Origin: Pseudomonas paralactis
GTDB lineage: Bacteria > Pseudomonadota > Gammaproteobacteria > Pseudomonadales > Pseudomonadaceae
Length of the DNA: 64,000 bases
Direction: 5' to 3'
NCBI RefSeq assembly: GCF_001439735.1
Contig: NZ_JYLN01000007.1
Coordinates: forward strand, 1 to 64,000
Part shown: piece after piece, positions 34,021-42,808 of the stretch
Layout of the letters: the number at the start of each line of letters is the position of its first letter
Numbering within the stretch: position 1 is the stretch's first letter
The notes under the pieces: model-generated
The model's input: only the letters and a program-made list of their open reading frames with translations
Told to the model about the DNA's origin: nothing
Databases searched by the model: none
Made by a program: the position numbers and the translations under genes

Positions 34021-35304
34021 ATGCTTGTCGCAATTGCGATTTTCCTCGTCACCATCGTACTGGTCATCTGGCAACCCAAGGGACTTGGCGTGGGTTGGAG
34101 TGCCAGCCTGGGCGCGATTCTGGCACTGGGTTGCGGGGTAATCAGCCTGGCGGACATCCCGGTGGTGTGGCACATCATCTGGAACGCCACGGGCACCTTC
34201 GTCGCGCTGATCATCATCAGCCTGTTGCTCGACGAGGCCGGCTTCTTTGCCTGGACAGCCCTGCATGTGGCGCGTTGGGGCCGTGGCCGCGGCAGGCGGT
34301 TGTTTGCCTATATGGTGCTGCTGGGCGCACTGGTGTCGGCACTGTTTGCCAATGACGGCGCAGCGTTGATTCTCACGCCCATCGTGATGTCGATGCTGCT
34401 GGCCTTGCGCTTTTCACCGGCGGCGACCCTGGCATTCGTCATGGGTGCCGGCTTTATTGCCGATACGGCGAGCCTGCCATTGGTGGTGTCGAACCTGGTC
34501 AATATCGTCTCGGCTGACTATTTCAAGATCGGCTTTAACGAATATGCTGCCGTGATGGTGCCGGTGAACCTGGTCAGCGTCGCCGCGACCCTCGCAGTGC
34601 TGCTGTGGTTTTTCCGCCGGGACATCCCCCAAACCTATGACCCGGCCGACCTGGAAGACCCCACCAGTGCCATCCATGACCCAGCGACGTTCCGCGCCGG
34701 TTGGTGGGTACTGGGTATTCTGTTGATCGGCTGTTTCGCCCTTGAACCGCTGGGCATTCCCATCAGCGCGATTTCCGCAGTCTGCGCCGTGCTGCTGCTG
34801 GTGATTGCCGCCAAGGGCCACAAGATTTCCACGCGCAAAGTCCTCAAGGAAGCACCGTGGCAGATCGTGATTTTTTCCTTGGGGATGTACCTGGTGGTGT
34901 ACGGCCTGCGTAACGCCGGGCTGACCGACTACCTGGCGACCTGGCTGGACACCTTCGCGACCTACGGAGTATGGGGCGCGGCGATGGGCACCGGCGTGCT
35001 GACGGCGCTGCTCTCATCGGCGATGAATAACCTGCCGACGGTGCTCATTGGTGCGCTGTCCATCGAGTCCAGCCATGCCGTGGGCGTGGTCAAGGACGCG
35101 ATGATCTATGCCAACGTGATCGGCAGCGACCTGGGCCCCAAGATCACGCCCATTGGCAGCCTGGCCACGTTGCTGTGGCTGCATATTCTGGCACGCAAAG
35201 GCATCACCATTACCTGGGGTTACTACTTCAAGGTCGGCATCGTGCTGACGTTGCCGGTGCTGTTGATCACCCTCGCCGCCCTCGCCTTGCGCCTGAGCGT
35301 TTAA
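34021..35304 (+). CDS. arsB: ArsB-type arsenite efflux permease
   Basis: A 427-aa inner-membrane carrier with about 12 segments, the length of E. coli ArsB. Signature regions: ISLLLDEAGFFAWTALHVAR, FANDGAALILTPIV, MGAGFIADTASLPLVVSNLV and the C-terminal SDLGPKITPIGSLATLLWLH. It expels arsenite or antimonite. The ATG 34021 follows CGGAG; an upstream in-frame TTG at 33991 is less likely. No arsR, arsC or arsH accompanies it, so its control is not obvious. Confidence 0.9.
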   Translation: MLVAIAIFLVTIVLVIWQPKGLGVGWSASLGAILALGCGVISLADIPVVWHIIWNATGTFVALIIISLLLDEAGFFAWTALHVARWGRGRGRRLFAYMVLLGALVSALFANDGAALILTPIVMSMLLALRFSPAATLAFVMGAGFIADTASLPLVVSNLVNIVSADYFKIGFNEYAAVMVPVNLVSVAATLAVLLWFFRRDIPQTYDPADLEDPTSAIHDPATFRAGWWVLGILLIGCFALEPLGIPISAISAVCAVLLLVIAAKGHKISTRKVLKEAPWQIVIFSLGMYLVVYGLRNAGLTDYLATWLDTFATYGVWGAAMGTGVLTALLSSAMNNLPTVLIGALSIESSHAVGVVKDAMIYANVIGSDLGPKITPIGSLATLLWLHILARKGITITWGYYFKVGIVLTLPVLLITLAALALRLSV

Positions 35305-35349
35305 AGGAGCCTGCAACGAAAGTACTGCCTCAACGCCGCAGCTTTTGAA

Positions 35350-35440
35350 GGAGCGAGCTTGCTCGCGAAAAACTCACCGGCGCCGCATTCATTCAGGAAA
35401 CTCGCGTTATCGTTGACGTTTTCGCGAGCAAGCTCGCTCC
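35350..35440. repeat. REP-type inverted pair
   Basis: GGAGCGAGCTTGCTCGCGAA at 35350-35369 (22 bp with the following AA) is matched exactly in inverted orientation at 35419-35440, with a 47-base centre. Such pairs are typical intergenic REP doublets of the fluorescens group. Confidence 0.85.
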
Positions 35441-35508
35441 TACAGAGGACGTGGTATCGGCCTTCCAGACTGACGTATGCTCTGGCACTTTCTCGAAAGG
35501 AACTTGGC

Positions 35509-36120
35509 ATGCTGTCGATCTTTGTCTATGCGCTGGTATTCGGTTTTGTATTTTGCCTCTCTCCCGGCGCCGTGCTGGCGGAGACCCTGCGCCGCGGCTT
35601 GCTCCATGGTTTCACACCGGCGCTGATGGTGCAGTTTGGTTCCCTGGTCGGTGATGCAGTCTGGGCGGTGATCGGACTTACCGGTATCGCGCTGCTGATC
35701 CAGCATGATGCGGTGCGCGTGCCACTGACGGTGATCTGTGCGCTGTACCTGGCCTGGCTGGGCATCCGTAGCTTGATTGACGCCTGGCAGCTACCAGCCG
35801 CCGACGACACCCCCGCCACCTCAGGCAAAAATGCGTTGGCCGTCGGCGCCGCGATCTCGCTGGCCAACCCGAAGAATATTGTCTATTGGGGCGCGCTGGG
35901 CAGCGCGCTTTCCGGCATCGTCGGCGCCACTCCGAGCCACGGGCAAACTCTGATGTTCTTTGCAGGCTTCATGCTGGCGTCAGTGCTTTCGTGCTTTCTG
36001 GTCGCCGCGCTGGTGAATCTGCTGCGCAAGAACGCCTCACCCACTTGGCAGCGCGTCAGTTATGCGGCCTGCGGTGTGGTATTGATCTATCTGGCGATAC
36101 TCGCCGCTCAGGGCATATGA
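35509..36120 (+). CDS. LysE-family exporter
   Basis: A 203-aa inner-membrane protein with six segments. The LysE/RhtB signature is FGFVFCLSPGAVLAETLRRG, followed by LYLAWLGIRSLIDAW and AISLANPKNIVYWGALGSAL. It exports amino acids or derivatives; the substrate is unknown. The ATG 35509 follows AAAGGAA. The open frame extends 150 bases upstream but only through the REP pair. Confidence 0.87.
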   Translation: MLSIFVYALVFGFVFCLSPGAVLAETLRRGLLHGFTPALMVQFGSLVGDAVWAVIGLTGIALLIQHDAVRVPLTVICALYLAWLGIRSLIDAWQLPAADDTPATSGKNALAVGAAISLANPKNIVYWGALGSALSGIVGATPSHGQTLMFFAGFMLASVLSCFLVAALVNLLRKNASPTWQRVSYAACGVVLIYLAILAAQGI

Positions 36121-36197
36121 AGTTATATATCCAGTAACTTACGCATGTCTGTTGTCTGAATGAACTCTGAACACAGGCTAATTTAATTAAACATGCG

Positions 36198-36256
36198 TTG
36201 ACATTCTGTTAGCGCCTGAGTAGATTGCCCCTGCCCGCAATTGGGGGCCTTTTTTA
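36198..36256 (+). promoter_or_regulatory. promoter-like site and GC hairpin in the lysE-mgtA gap
   Basis: TTGACA at 36198-36203 and TAGATT at 36221-36226 are spaced by 17 bases. A GCCCC/GGGGC hairpin with T6 directly follows (to 36256) and could end lysE transcripts coming from upstream. The rest of 36121-36439 shows no gene. This is the likely start of the mgtA leader region. Confidence 0.4.
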
Positions 36257-36439
36257 AACCTCACAAAAGAAGCCAATGGACACAGTATCTAGTCGCTGTC
36301 CGAGCACCGCATCAGCGGGCATCGGGCGCCAAATCCAGAATATGACAGGACTCGCCTTCCAGGTCCGGTAAGCTGCGCTAGAGCTTGATGCTCCACCGTA
36401 ACTGCCTCACCGGTCGCCCGTCCGGTCCCGAGGTGTGTT

Positions 36440-36733
36440 ATGACCTTCCAACTCATTGCTTTGCCTGATGTACGCACGCTTGCTGTCGCCCTGCGAGCCA
36501 AGCTGTGCCGTGCGCCCGCAGGCGTTTGCGCGTCCCGCTCGACCTTTGTTGCACCCTCCCCTCAAGCACGCCCGGCACCACCGCTGGCGCACTGGCGCAT
36601 CTGCCCTGAAAGCGGCCAACTGGCGCAGCACTGGGATCACGCCGACCCTCAAGACCCACAGAGACCCAAGGTTTCCAGCCCGGCGAAAGCCAGCTTGATG
36701 CTCGGTCTGCATGTGAGCGCTCGCGCCGCCTGA
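36440..36733 (+). CDS. proline-rich ORF in the mgtA leader, 97 aa
   Basis: ATG 36440 after a GAGGTG site. The product starts MTFQLIALPDVRTLAVALRA and has two Pro-rich stretches (APSPQARPAPPLAHW and DPQDPQRPKVSSP). No signal or domain recognised. It ends 235 bases before mgtA. In enterobacteria mgtA is controlled by translation of a proline-codon leader (MgtL), so a similar role is possible here but unproven. A minus-strand frame covers the same DNA and I consider it a shadow. Confidence 0.45.
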   Translation: MTFQLIALPDVRTLAVALRAKLCRAPAGVCASRSTFVAPSPQARPAPPLAHWRICPESGQLAQHWDHADPQDPQRPKVSSPAKASLMLGLHVSARAA

Positions 36734-36779
36734 CCCGGCTGGAAACACCCAATTTTTTATTAATACCCTGGAGTTCTTT

Positions 36780-36818
36780 ATGAACATGTCCAGTAGTAGC
36801 CCGCTGCACGTTCGTTAA
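36780..36818 (+). CDS. candidate 12-aa leader peptide upstream of mgtA
   Basis: A minimal ORF, MNMSSSSPLHVR, follows a strong TGGAG ribosome site at 36769-36773. Its Ser-Pro codons form one arm of a hairpin: GCCCGCT at 36799-36805 can pair with AGCGGGC about 27 bases on, enclosing a smaller CTAAC/GTTAG stem just after the stop. This coupling of a peptide to a switchable stem before a transport gene is the arrangement of translation-dependent attenuators. Confidence 0.4.
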   Translation: MNMSSSSPLHVR

Positions 36819-36967
36819 CTAACGCGCTGTTAGCGGGCACTGTAAAAGTTATCTGAATACTTATTTAAACCGATCGCGAAGTCCGCGGCTCGGCATGCTT
36901 TCGCTCGCCTGTATGCAGGTAAGTAACGGGTATGTTTTGTCGAGAATTGGCGACAGGAGTACACACA

Positions 36968-39682
36968 ATGAGCGCCGTAAAAAACACGCCTCTGCACAAG
37001 AAAAATGGCACCGCTGCCGACACCAAACTGTCGATGCGCGCCGCCCGCGAAGCCCAGAACGGCCTGGCGGCCACCCTCGCCAATGTGCGTGCCAGCCAGG
37101 ACGGCCTGACCGAACTGGACGCCTCGGCGCGTCTGCACCGCGAAGGCTACAACGAAGTTGCCCACGACAAGCCGCCCCACGCCCTCGTCCAGTTCCTGCA
37201 GGCGCTGAACAACCCGTTCATCTACGTGCTGTTGATCCTGGGCGGCATCAGCTTCATCACTGACTGCTGGCTGCCCATGCAGGAAGGCGAAGACGCCGAC
37301 CCGACCAAGGTCATCATCATCATGACCATGGTGCTGCTCAGCAGCCTGCTGCGCTTCTGGCAGGAACACCGCTCGGCCAAATCCGCCGAGGCCCTCAAAG
37401 CCATGGTGCGCACCACCGCTACCGTGCTGCGTCGCGAACAGGTCGGCGCCCAGCCCATCCTGCGCGAGGTGCCGATGCGCGAACTGGTGGCGGGCGATAT
37501 CGTGCAGCTGTCGGCCGGCGACATGATCCCCGCCGACATCCGCCTGATCGAGTCCCGCGACCTGTTTATCAGCCAGGCCGTGCTGACCGGCGAAGCCTTG
37601 CCGGTGGAGAAGTACGACACCCTGGGCGACGTCACGCAAAAATCCGCGTCCAGCCTGGCCGCCGACCAGGGCAACCTGCTGGACCTGCCGAACATCTGCT
37701 TCATGGGCACCAACGTAGTCAGTGGCCGCGCCAAAGCGGTAGTGGTGGCAACAGGGCCACGCACCTACTTTGGCTCCCTGGCCAAGGCGATTGTCGGCTC
37801 GCGGGTGCAGACCGCCTTCGACCGTGGGGTGAACAGTGTCAGCTGGCTGCTGATCCGTTTCATGCTGGTGATGGTGCCGATCGTGTTCTTCCTCAATGGC
37901 TTCTCCAAGGGCGATTGGGGCGATGCCTTTCTGTTTGCCCTGGCGGTGGCTGTCGGCCTGACCCCGGAAATGCTGCCGATGATCGTCAGCGCCAACCTGG
38001 CCAAGGGCGCCACGGCCATGGCCAAGCGCAAAGTGGTGGTCAAGCGCCTCAATGCGATCCAGAACTTCGGTTCGATGGATGTGCTGTGCACCGACAAGAC
38101 CGGCACCCTGACCCAGGACAAGATCATCCTTGAGCATCACGTCAACGCCTTTGGCCGGCGCGATGACGCCGTACTGTCCCTGGCCTGGCTCAACAGCTTC
38201 CACCAGAGCGGCATGAAGAACCTGATGGACCAGGCCGTGGTGCAGTTCGCGGAGCAAAATCCCAAGTTCCAGGTGCCATTTGCCTACAGCAAGGTCGATG
38301 AATTGCCCTTCGACTTTGTACGCCGTCGCCTGTCTATCGTGGTCAAGGATGCCGCCGGTGATCAGTTGCTGGTGTGCAAAGGCGCCGTGGAAGAGATGCT
38401 GAGCATTTCAACCCACACCCTGGAAGACGGCGCCGCCGTGCCGCTGGACGATCGCCGCCGCGAGGCTCTGCTGGCGATTGCCAACGACTACAACGAAGAC
38501 GGTTTCCGGGTGCTGGTGGTTGCGACCCGCCATATTCCCAAGGCAATGGCGCGTCAGCAATACACCACGGCCGATGAGCGTAACCTGGTGATCCAGGGGT
38601 TCCTGACCTTTCTCGACCCGCCAAAGGAAACCGCCGGCCCTGCGATTGCCGCGCTGCAGCAAATTGGTGTCGCGGTCAAAGTCCTCACCGGCGACAACGC
38701 GGTGGTTACCAGCAAGATCTGCCGTCAGGTCGGTCTTGAGCCAGGCGAGCCTCTGCTGGGCGTGGAAATCGAAGCGATGGACGACGCCACCCTGCTGCGC
38801 CGCGTCGAAGAACGCACGGTGTTCGCCAAGCTGACACCCCTGCAAAAATCCCGCGTGCTCAAGGCGCTGCAAGCCAACGGCCATACGGTGGGTTTTCTCG
38901 GCGATGGCATCAACGATGCGCCGGCGCTGCGGGATGCCGATGTGGGTATTTCGGTGGACAGCGGTACCGACATCGCCAAGGAGTCGGCCGACATCATCCT
39001 GCTGGAAAAGAGCCTGATGGTGCTGGAAGAAGGCGTGCTCAAAGGGCGCGAAACCTTCGGCAATATCATGAAGTACCTGAACATGACCGCCAGCTCCAAC
39101 TTCGGCAACGTGTTCTCGGTGCTGGTGGCCAGTGCGTTCATTCCGTTCATGCCGATGCTGGCGATCCACCTGCTGCTGCAGAACCTGATGTACGACATCT
39201 CCCAACTGGCCCTGCCTTGGGACAAGATGGACAAGGAATACCTGGCTAAACCGCGCAAGTGGGATGCAAAAAACATCGGCCGCTTCATGATCTGGATCGG
39301 GCCGACCTCGTCGATCTTCGACATCACCACCTTTGCGCTGATGTGGTACGTGTTCTCGGCCAACAGTGTGGAAATGCAGACGCTGTTCCAGTCCGGCTGG
39401 TTCATCGAGGGCCTGCTCTCGCAAACCCTGGTGGTGCATATGCTGCGCACCCGCAAGATCCCGTTCTTCCAGAGCACCGCCGCCTGGCCGGTGTTGATGA
39501 TGACCTGCATCGTGATCGCCCTGGGCATCTATGTGCCGTTCTCACCGCTGGGCACCCTGGTGGGCCTGCAACCGCTGCCGATGGCGTACTTCCCATGGCT
39601 GGTAGGCACCCTGCTGGCTTACTGCTGCGTGGCCCAACTGATGAAGACCATCTACATCCGCCGCTTCAAGCAGTGGTACTGA
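36968..39682 (+). CDS. mgtA: magnesium-translocating P-type ATPase
   Basis: A 904-aa P3B ATPase that imports Mg2+ into the cytoplasm. The phosphorylated Asp is in CTDKTGTLTQ, the dephosphorylation loop is VLTGEALPVEK, the hinge is VGFLGDGINDAPALRDADV, and the membrane motif is GLTPEMLPMIVSANLAKGA. Ten membrane segments are expected. ATG 36968 is preceded by AGGAG; an ATG at 36932 has none. The 850-base upstream gap and leader ORFs suggest regulation in the 5' leader. DUF2493 and outer-membrane genes follow closely. Confidence 0.96.
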   Translation: MSAVKNTPLHKKNGTAADTKLSMRAAREAQNGLAATLANVRASQDGLTELDASARLHREGYNEVAHDKPPHALVQFLQALNNPFIYVLLILGGISFITDCWLPMQEGEDADPTKVIIIMTMVLLSSLLRFWQEHRSAKSAEALKAMVRTTATVLRREQVGAQPILREVPMRELVAGDIVQLSAGDMIPADIRLIESRDLFISQAVLTGEALPVEKYDTLGDVTQKSASSLAADQGNLLDLPNICFMGTNVVSGRAKAVVVATGPRTYFGSLAKAIVGSRVQTAFDRGVNSVSWLLIRFMLVMVPIVFFLNGFSKGDWGDAFLFALAVAVGLTPEMLPMIVSANLAKGATAMAKRKVVVKRLNAIQNFGSMDVLCTDKTGTLTQDKIILEHHVNAFGRRDDAVLSLAWLNSFHQSGMKNLMDQAVVQFAEQNPKFQVPFAYSKVDELPFDFVRRRLSIVVKDAAGDQLLVCKGAVEEMLSISTHTLEDGAAVPLDDRRREALLAIANDYNEDGFRVLVVATRHIPKAMARQQYTTADERNLVIQGFLTFLDPPKETAGPAIAALQQIGVAVKVLTGDNAVVTSKICRQVGLEPGEPLLGVEIEAMDDATLLRRVEERTVFAKLTPLQKSRVLKALQANGHTVGFLGDGINDAPALRDADVGISVDSGTDIAKESADIILLEKSLMVLEEGVLKGRETFGNIMKYLNMTASSNFGNVFSVLVASAFIPFMPMLAIHLLLQNLMYDISQLALPWDKMDKEYLAKPRKWDAKNIGRFMIWIGPTSSIFDITTFALMWYVFSANSVEMQTLFQSGWFIEGLLSQTLVVHMLRTRKIPFFQSTAAWPVLMMTCIVIALGIYVPFSPLGTLVGLQPLPMAYFPWLVGTLLAYCCVAQLMKTIYIRRFKQWY

Positions 39683-39746
39683 CCCTCCCCGCCGTTCCAA
39701 CGCTGGTGGCCGCCCGGGCGCCAGCGTGCAATACAAGGATTTGCTC

Positions 39747-40094
39747 ATGCGCGTGTTGATCTGTGCAGGTCGTCATTACGCCGACACCAAAAAGTCCCGC
39801 CACGTGCTGGACGCTTACCACCGCCTGCACCCGGTGCAGGTACTGATCCACGGCGGCAACCAGTTTCTCGGCAGCGAGATCGAGGAATGGGCGCGTGAAA
39901 TCGGGATCGACGTCGTGCGCTACCCACCCAATTGGCAGCGCCACGGCAAACAGGCAGAACGCCAGCGCAACCACTTCATGCTGGCCGACAGCCGCCCCGA
40001 CCTGATCATCGCCCTGCCCGGCGGTGACGATACCTCGGAGCTGGTCTGCCAGGCCAAAGCCAGCGGCATTTCGGTGCTGACCGTAGAAAGCTGA
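39747..40094 (+). CDS. DUF2493 (SLOG-like) protein
   Basis: A 115-aa Rossmann-like protein opening MRVLICAGRHYADTKKSRHV, with VLIHGGNQFLGSEIEEWARE and ALPGGDDTSELVCQAKASGI. This is the layout of the SLOG superfamily, whose members bind nucleotide-derived ligands. An AAGGA site precedes the ATG. It lies 64 bases after mgtA and 18 before the outer-membrane gene, so it is likely part of the mgtA transcript. Function in Mg2+ physiology is unknown. Confidence 0.78.
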   Translation: MRVLICAGRHYADTKKSRHVLDAYHRLHPVQVLIHGGNQFLGSEIEEWAREIGIDVVRYPPNWQRHGKQAERQRNHFMLADSRPDLIIALPGGDDTSELVCQAKASGISVLTVES

Positions 40095-40112
40095 ATTCAA
40101 ACGAGGTGCATC

Positions 40113-40934
40113 ATGCACAACCCACACAACCCGAAGCACACGGACGGGTTCGCCAAATATCGCGCGCGCCACTTGCGCAGGGCGCGTCCCACCCTGCTGC
40201 TCCTGCCACCGGCCAAGCGCCGCGCATTGCAGCGCAACCTGATCTTTATCGGCGTGACGCTGGGCACGCTGTTACTCCTCGCCCTGGTTTCCAGGGCAAA
40301 TGCCGCCGGCGGCGCCTACGTGGTGGATGATGGCGCGATCAATGCGCCTGGCGAATGCAACGTCGATGCCTGGCACACCGCCAACCGGCACGCTGGCAGT
40401 ACGCATAACGAAACCTTGTCCCCGGCCTGCACATTCAGTGGCCTGCCATGGGTGCAGTGGGGCGCGGCGTTATCGCGGGCCACTGACGCAGGAAAGGGCG
40501 AAACGCAAGTCAGCCCACAGGTGAAGGCTCAGCTGTTGTCACGAGAAGACCTCGGGCTGGAGCTGGCAATCGCCGCCGGTGCGCACATTGCCCTCGACCG
40601 CCGGCACGCATTCGACGGCGCTGACTTCAACCTGCCGTTAACGTGGCAGGCCATGGATGCCTTGCGCCTGAACCTGAACGCCGGCTGGAACCATGCCTAT
40701 AACGATGGCGCACAACAGCACCGCCTGACCTGGGGCGCGGGTTTCGAATACCAGCTTGCGCAGATGTTGACGTTGGTTGGCGAACGCTATGGCCAGGAAG
40801 GCGGTGAGCAGGCGTGGCAAGCGGGCCCGAGATTCCACGTCGGCAAATTTGTCGACGTGGACCTGGTGGTCGGGCGCAGCTTGACTGGAGACCGTGCCCA
40901 GTGGCTGACCACTGGGGCGACTTTGAGGTTCTAG
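40113..40934 (+). CDS. outer-membrane beta-barrel-like protein with long N-terminal extension
   Basis: A 273-aa exported protein. A basic N-terminal extension of about 43 residues (RARHLRRARPTLLLLPPAKR) precedes the hydrophobic core NLIFIGVTLGTLLLLALVS and a cleavage site near RANAAGG. The mature part alternates in barrel fashion (VKAQLLSREDLGLELAIAAG, LRLNLNAGWNHAY) and ends LTTGATLRF with a terminal Phe, the usual barrel C-terminus. A GAGGTG site precedes the ATG. Its stop overlaps the convergent DUF533 stop. Role unknown; it may belong to the mgtA unit. Confidence 0.7.
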   Translation: MHNPHNPKHTDGFAKYRARHLRRARPTLLLLPPAKRRALQRNLIFIGVTLGTLLLLALVSRANAAGGAYVVDDGAINAPGECNVDAWHTANRHAGSTHNETLSPACTFSGLPWVQWGAALSRATDAGKGETQVSPQVKAQLLSREDLGLELAIAAGAHIALDRRHAFDGADFNLPLTWQAMDALRLNLNAGWNHAYNDGAQQHRLTWGAGFEYQLAQMLTLVGERYGQEGGEQAWQAGPRFHVGKFVDVDLVVGRSLTGDRAQWLTTGATLRF

Positions 40935-41623
40935 GCCTTGGCCTGTTGCTCCAGGTGTACTTGCAACTGCGGATCAATTTGCAGCTGCCCGGCCAGATCG
41001 TCCAGGTAGTTGCGCTCGGCGTCCTGCTGATCATTGACCAGCATGACGCTGGCCAGGTAAATCTCCGAAGCGAGTGCCGGGTCATGGGCATATTCAGCGA
41101 AATCTGCGGCATCCAGTGGCTTGGCGACTTCGGCATCGAGCCACTGCTGCAATTGTGGGTCGTCGGTGTGACGGCCTATCTCGGCAGAGATCATCTGTTG
41201 CTCTTGTTCATCAATCTTGCCGTCTGCCTTGGCCGCTGCGATCAACGCACGCAATACCCCGTGGCTATGCGCTTCGGCCTCGGCGCCGTCAAGCTGGTCG
41301 ACGGTCTGGATAGCTTGCTGCGGCGCAGTCGCCTGCTGACGTTGCCACGCTTGATACGCCTGGAATGCGGCCATCCCCAGGGACGCCAGGGCTGCATAAT
41401 TCATCCCGCCGCTGCGCGTCTGGGTGGTACCGCCGGCCGGTGCGCCGCCCAACAAGCCACCCAGGCCACCCAGTAAACCACCCAAGCCGCCACCGGCCGA
41501 TGCATTGCCGGTACCGGCGCCTTTCAACAAGCCTCCAAGCAATCCGCCCAGGCCGCCGCCCGAAGCGCCGCCGCCTTGCTGCCCTGCTCGCAACAGTTGT
41601 TCCAGTAGATCGCTGGTATTCAT
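40931..41623 (-). CDS. DUF533/TerB-like protein
   Basis: A 230-aa protein. Residues 5-75 hold a Gly/Leu-rich low-complexity run with repeated GGLGGLLGGL units, which may associate with membranes. The second half is helical: YAALASLGMAAFQAYQAWQR, then LRALIAAAKADGKIDEQEQQ with acidic residues as in TerB-type domains. DUF533 proteins (for example YebE) are envelope-stress-induced in enterobacteria. The ATG 41623 after GGAGGGCGA is preferred over a longer frame. Confidence 0.82.
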   Translation of the reverse strand: MNTSDLLEQLLRAGQQGGGASGGGLGGLLGGLLKGAGTGNASAGGGLGGLLGGLGGLLGGAPAGGTTQTRSGGMNYAALASLGMAAFQAYQAWQRQQATAPQQAIQTVDQLDGAEAEAHSHGVLRALIAAAKADGKIDEQEQQMISAEIGRHTDDPQLQQWLDAEVAKPLDAADFAEYAHDPALASEIYLASVMLVNDQQDAERNYLDDLAGQLQIDPQLQVHLEQQAKA

Positions 41624-41748
41624 GGTGTCGCCCTCCCGGGGCGCAATAGTGGCGTTCATCAAACATAGTTCGCCTGCGATGGAACACCATGACCGTCGGG
41701 CGGGCAAGCTTTATGATGGTGCCATCACGCCGACAAGGGAGAACCGCG

Positions 41749-42276
41749 GTGAATCGCATCGAGCATATTGCGTTGATGGCCCGCTACAATCAATGGATGA
41801 ATCGCAAGGTTTATGACGCCGCCGGCACCTTGACCGATGCGGAGCTGAGGGTGGATCGCCAGGCGTTTTTCGGCTCGATCCTCGGCACCCTGAACCACCT
41901 GAAGCTGGGCGACACAGTCTGGCTCAAGCGCTTTGCCGAACACCCGGCGGACTTTCGCGCATTGGCACCGTTGAGTGACATCCCTACGCCAATGGATCTC
42001 AAACAGTTGGCCTTTGCCAACCTGCGTGAACTGTCAGCCCATCGCGCCTGGCTGGATCAATTGATCATCGATTGGGCCAATACGCTGCAGGAGTCTGATC
42101 TGGACCAGCGCCTGCGCTATCACAACATGCGCGGCGTGGCCGCCGAGAAACCCTTCTTCGGTCTGCTGGTGCACTTTTTCAACCACCAGACTCACCACCG
42201 CGGCCAGGTGACGACACTGCTGAGCCAGGCGGGCGTGGATGTGGGGATTACCGACTTGCTGGCACTGATTGACTGA
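41749..42276 (+). CDS. DinB-family protein
   Basis: A 175-aa four-helix-bundle protein. It begins NRIEHIALMARYNQWMNRKV. The three metal-binding histidines are in GTLNHLKLGD and FFNHQTHHRGQVTTLL, as in DinB/YfiT putative metalloenzymes, some of which are thiol-dependent transferases. The start is GTG 41749 after AGGGAG; the frame upstream to 41689 crosses the promoter. Substrate unknown. Confidence 0.85.
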   Translation: MNRIEHIALMARYNQWMNRKVYDAAGTLTDAELRVDRQAFFGSILGTLNHLKLGDTVWLKRFAEHPADFRALAPLSDIPTPMDLKQLAFANLRELSAHRAWLDQLIIDWANTLQESDLDQRLRYHNMRGVAAEKPFFGLLVHFFNHQTHHRGQVTTLLSQAGVDVGITDLLALID

Positions 42277-42292
42277 AGGCCGACACGGTCAA

Positions 42293-42379
42293 TGTGGGAG
42301 CTGGCTTGCCTGCGATTGCATCGCCGAGGTGTGACAGACAAACCGAGGTGCCTGCATCGCAGGCAAGCCAGCTCCCACA
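42293..42379. repeat. REP-type inverted pair
   Basis: TGTGGGAGCTGGCTTGCCTG at the left (24 bp to 42316) is repeated exactly in inverted orientation at 42356-42379 around a 39-base centre. A common intergenic repeat of the fluorescens group; here it follows the DinB gene. Confidence 0.88.
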
Positions 42380-42411
42380 GTTGCCCTATATTGCCCACAG
42401 CATCAGTGCCG

Positions 42412-42669
42412 TCACTTCACCTTGCTGCTCAACGTCTCCACACTTCGCTTCAAATCATCCAGGCTGCGCTTGAGCCCGTCGATCTCGCTTTTCTGCCGCT
42501 CTATCGTGCTCTTCTGTTCATCCATCGTACGCTTGAGACTCGACAGCTGACTGTCACTGCTACTGGCACTCGAACCGTCCTTGCACTTGAACTCATCAAA
42601 CGCATGCCGAAATGGCATATCGCAATGACTGTCATTTATGGGGCTTGTTCCTGCGTAGCGTGCGTTCAT
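42412..42669 (-). CDS. small coiled-coil protein, 85 aa
   Basis: The C-terminal half is a heptad coiled coil (SLKRTMDEQKSTIERQKSEI, then DGLKRSLDDLKRSVETLSSK). The N-terminal part has two cysteines (SHCDMPF and EFKCKDG). No signal peptide or ribosome site is seen at ATG 42669, and a TTG at 42684 is no better, so the true N-terminus may be missing or altered. Unknown function. Confidence 0.45.
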   Translation of the reverse strand: MNARYAGTSPINDSHCDMPFRHAFDEFKCKDGSSASSSDSQLSSLKRTMDEQKSTIERQKSEIDGLKRSLDDLKRSVETLSSKVK

Positions 42670-42754
42670 CAGGACTTGACACAAAGGCCCTGTAGATCAC
42701 TGATCTGCCAAGCTTTTTCCTGCGCATCTTTATTCGGGAAAACCGGCTTTGAGG

Positions 42755-42783
42755 TTGCGCTGAAGCGACTGGATCTATATATT
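42755..42783 (+). promoter_or_regulatory. promoter of tRNA-Leu
   Basis: TTGCGC and TATATT are separated by 17 bases, with the tRNA beginning 25 bases after the -10 box. Confidence 0.6.
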
Positions 42784-42808
42784 CCCAACCCTGCTACACC
42801 GCGCTACC

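Noticed and set aside
38408..39439. 343-codon minus-strand frame opposite mgtA
   Set aside because: It is antisense to conserved P-type ATPase sequence; His/Gln-rich translation typical of shadows.
42660..42808. Minus-strand reading ending in QISDLQGLCVKS next to the tRNA, at first taken for an integrase tail
   Set aside because: It runs through the tRNA promoter, has no start, and shows no recombinase motif.
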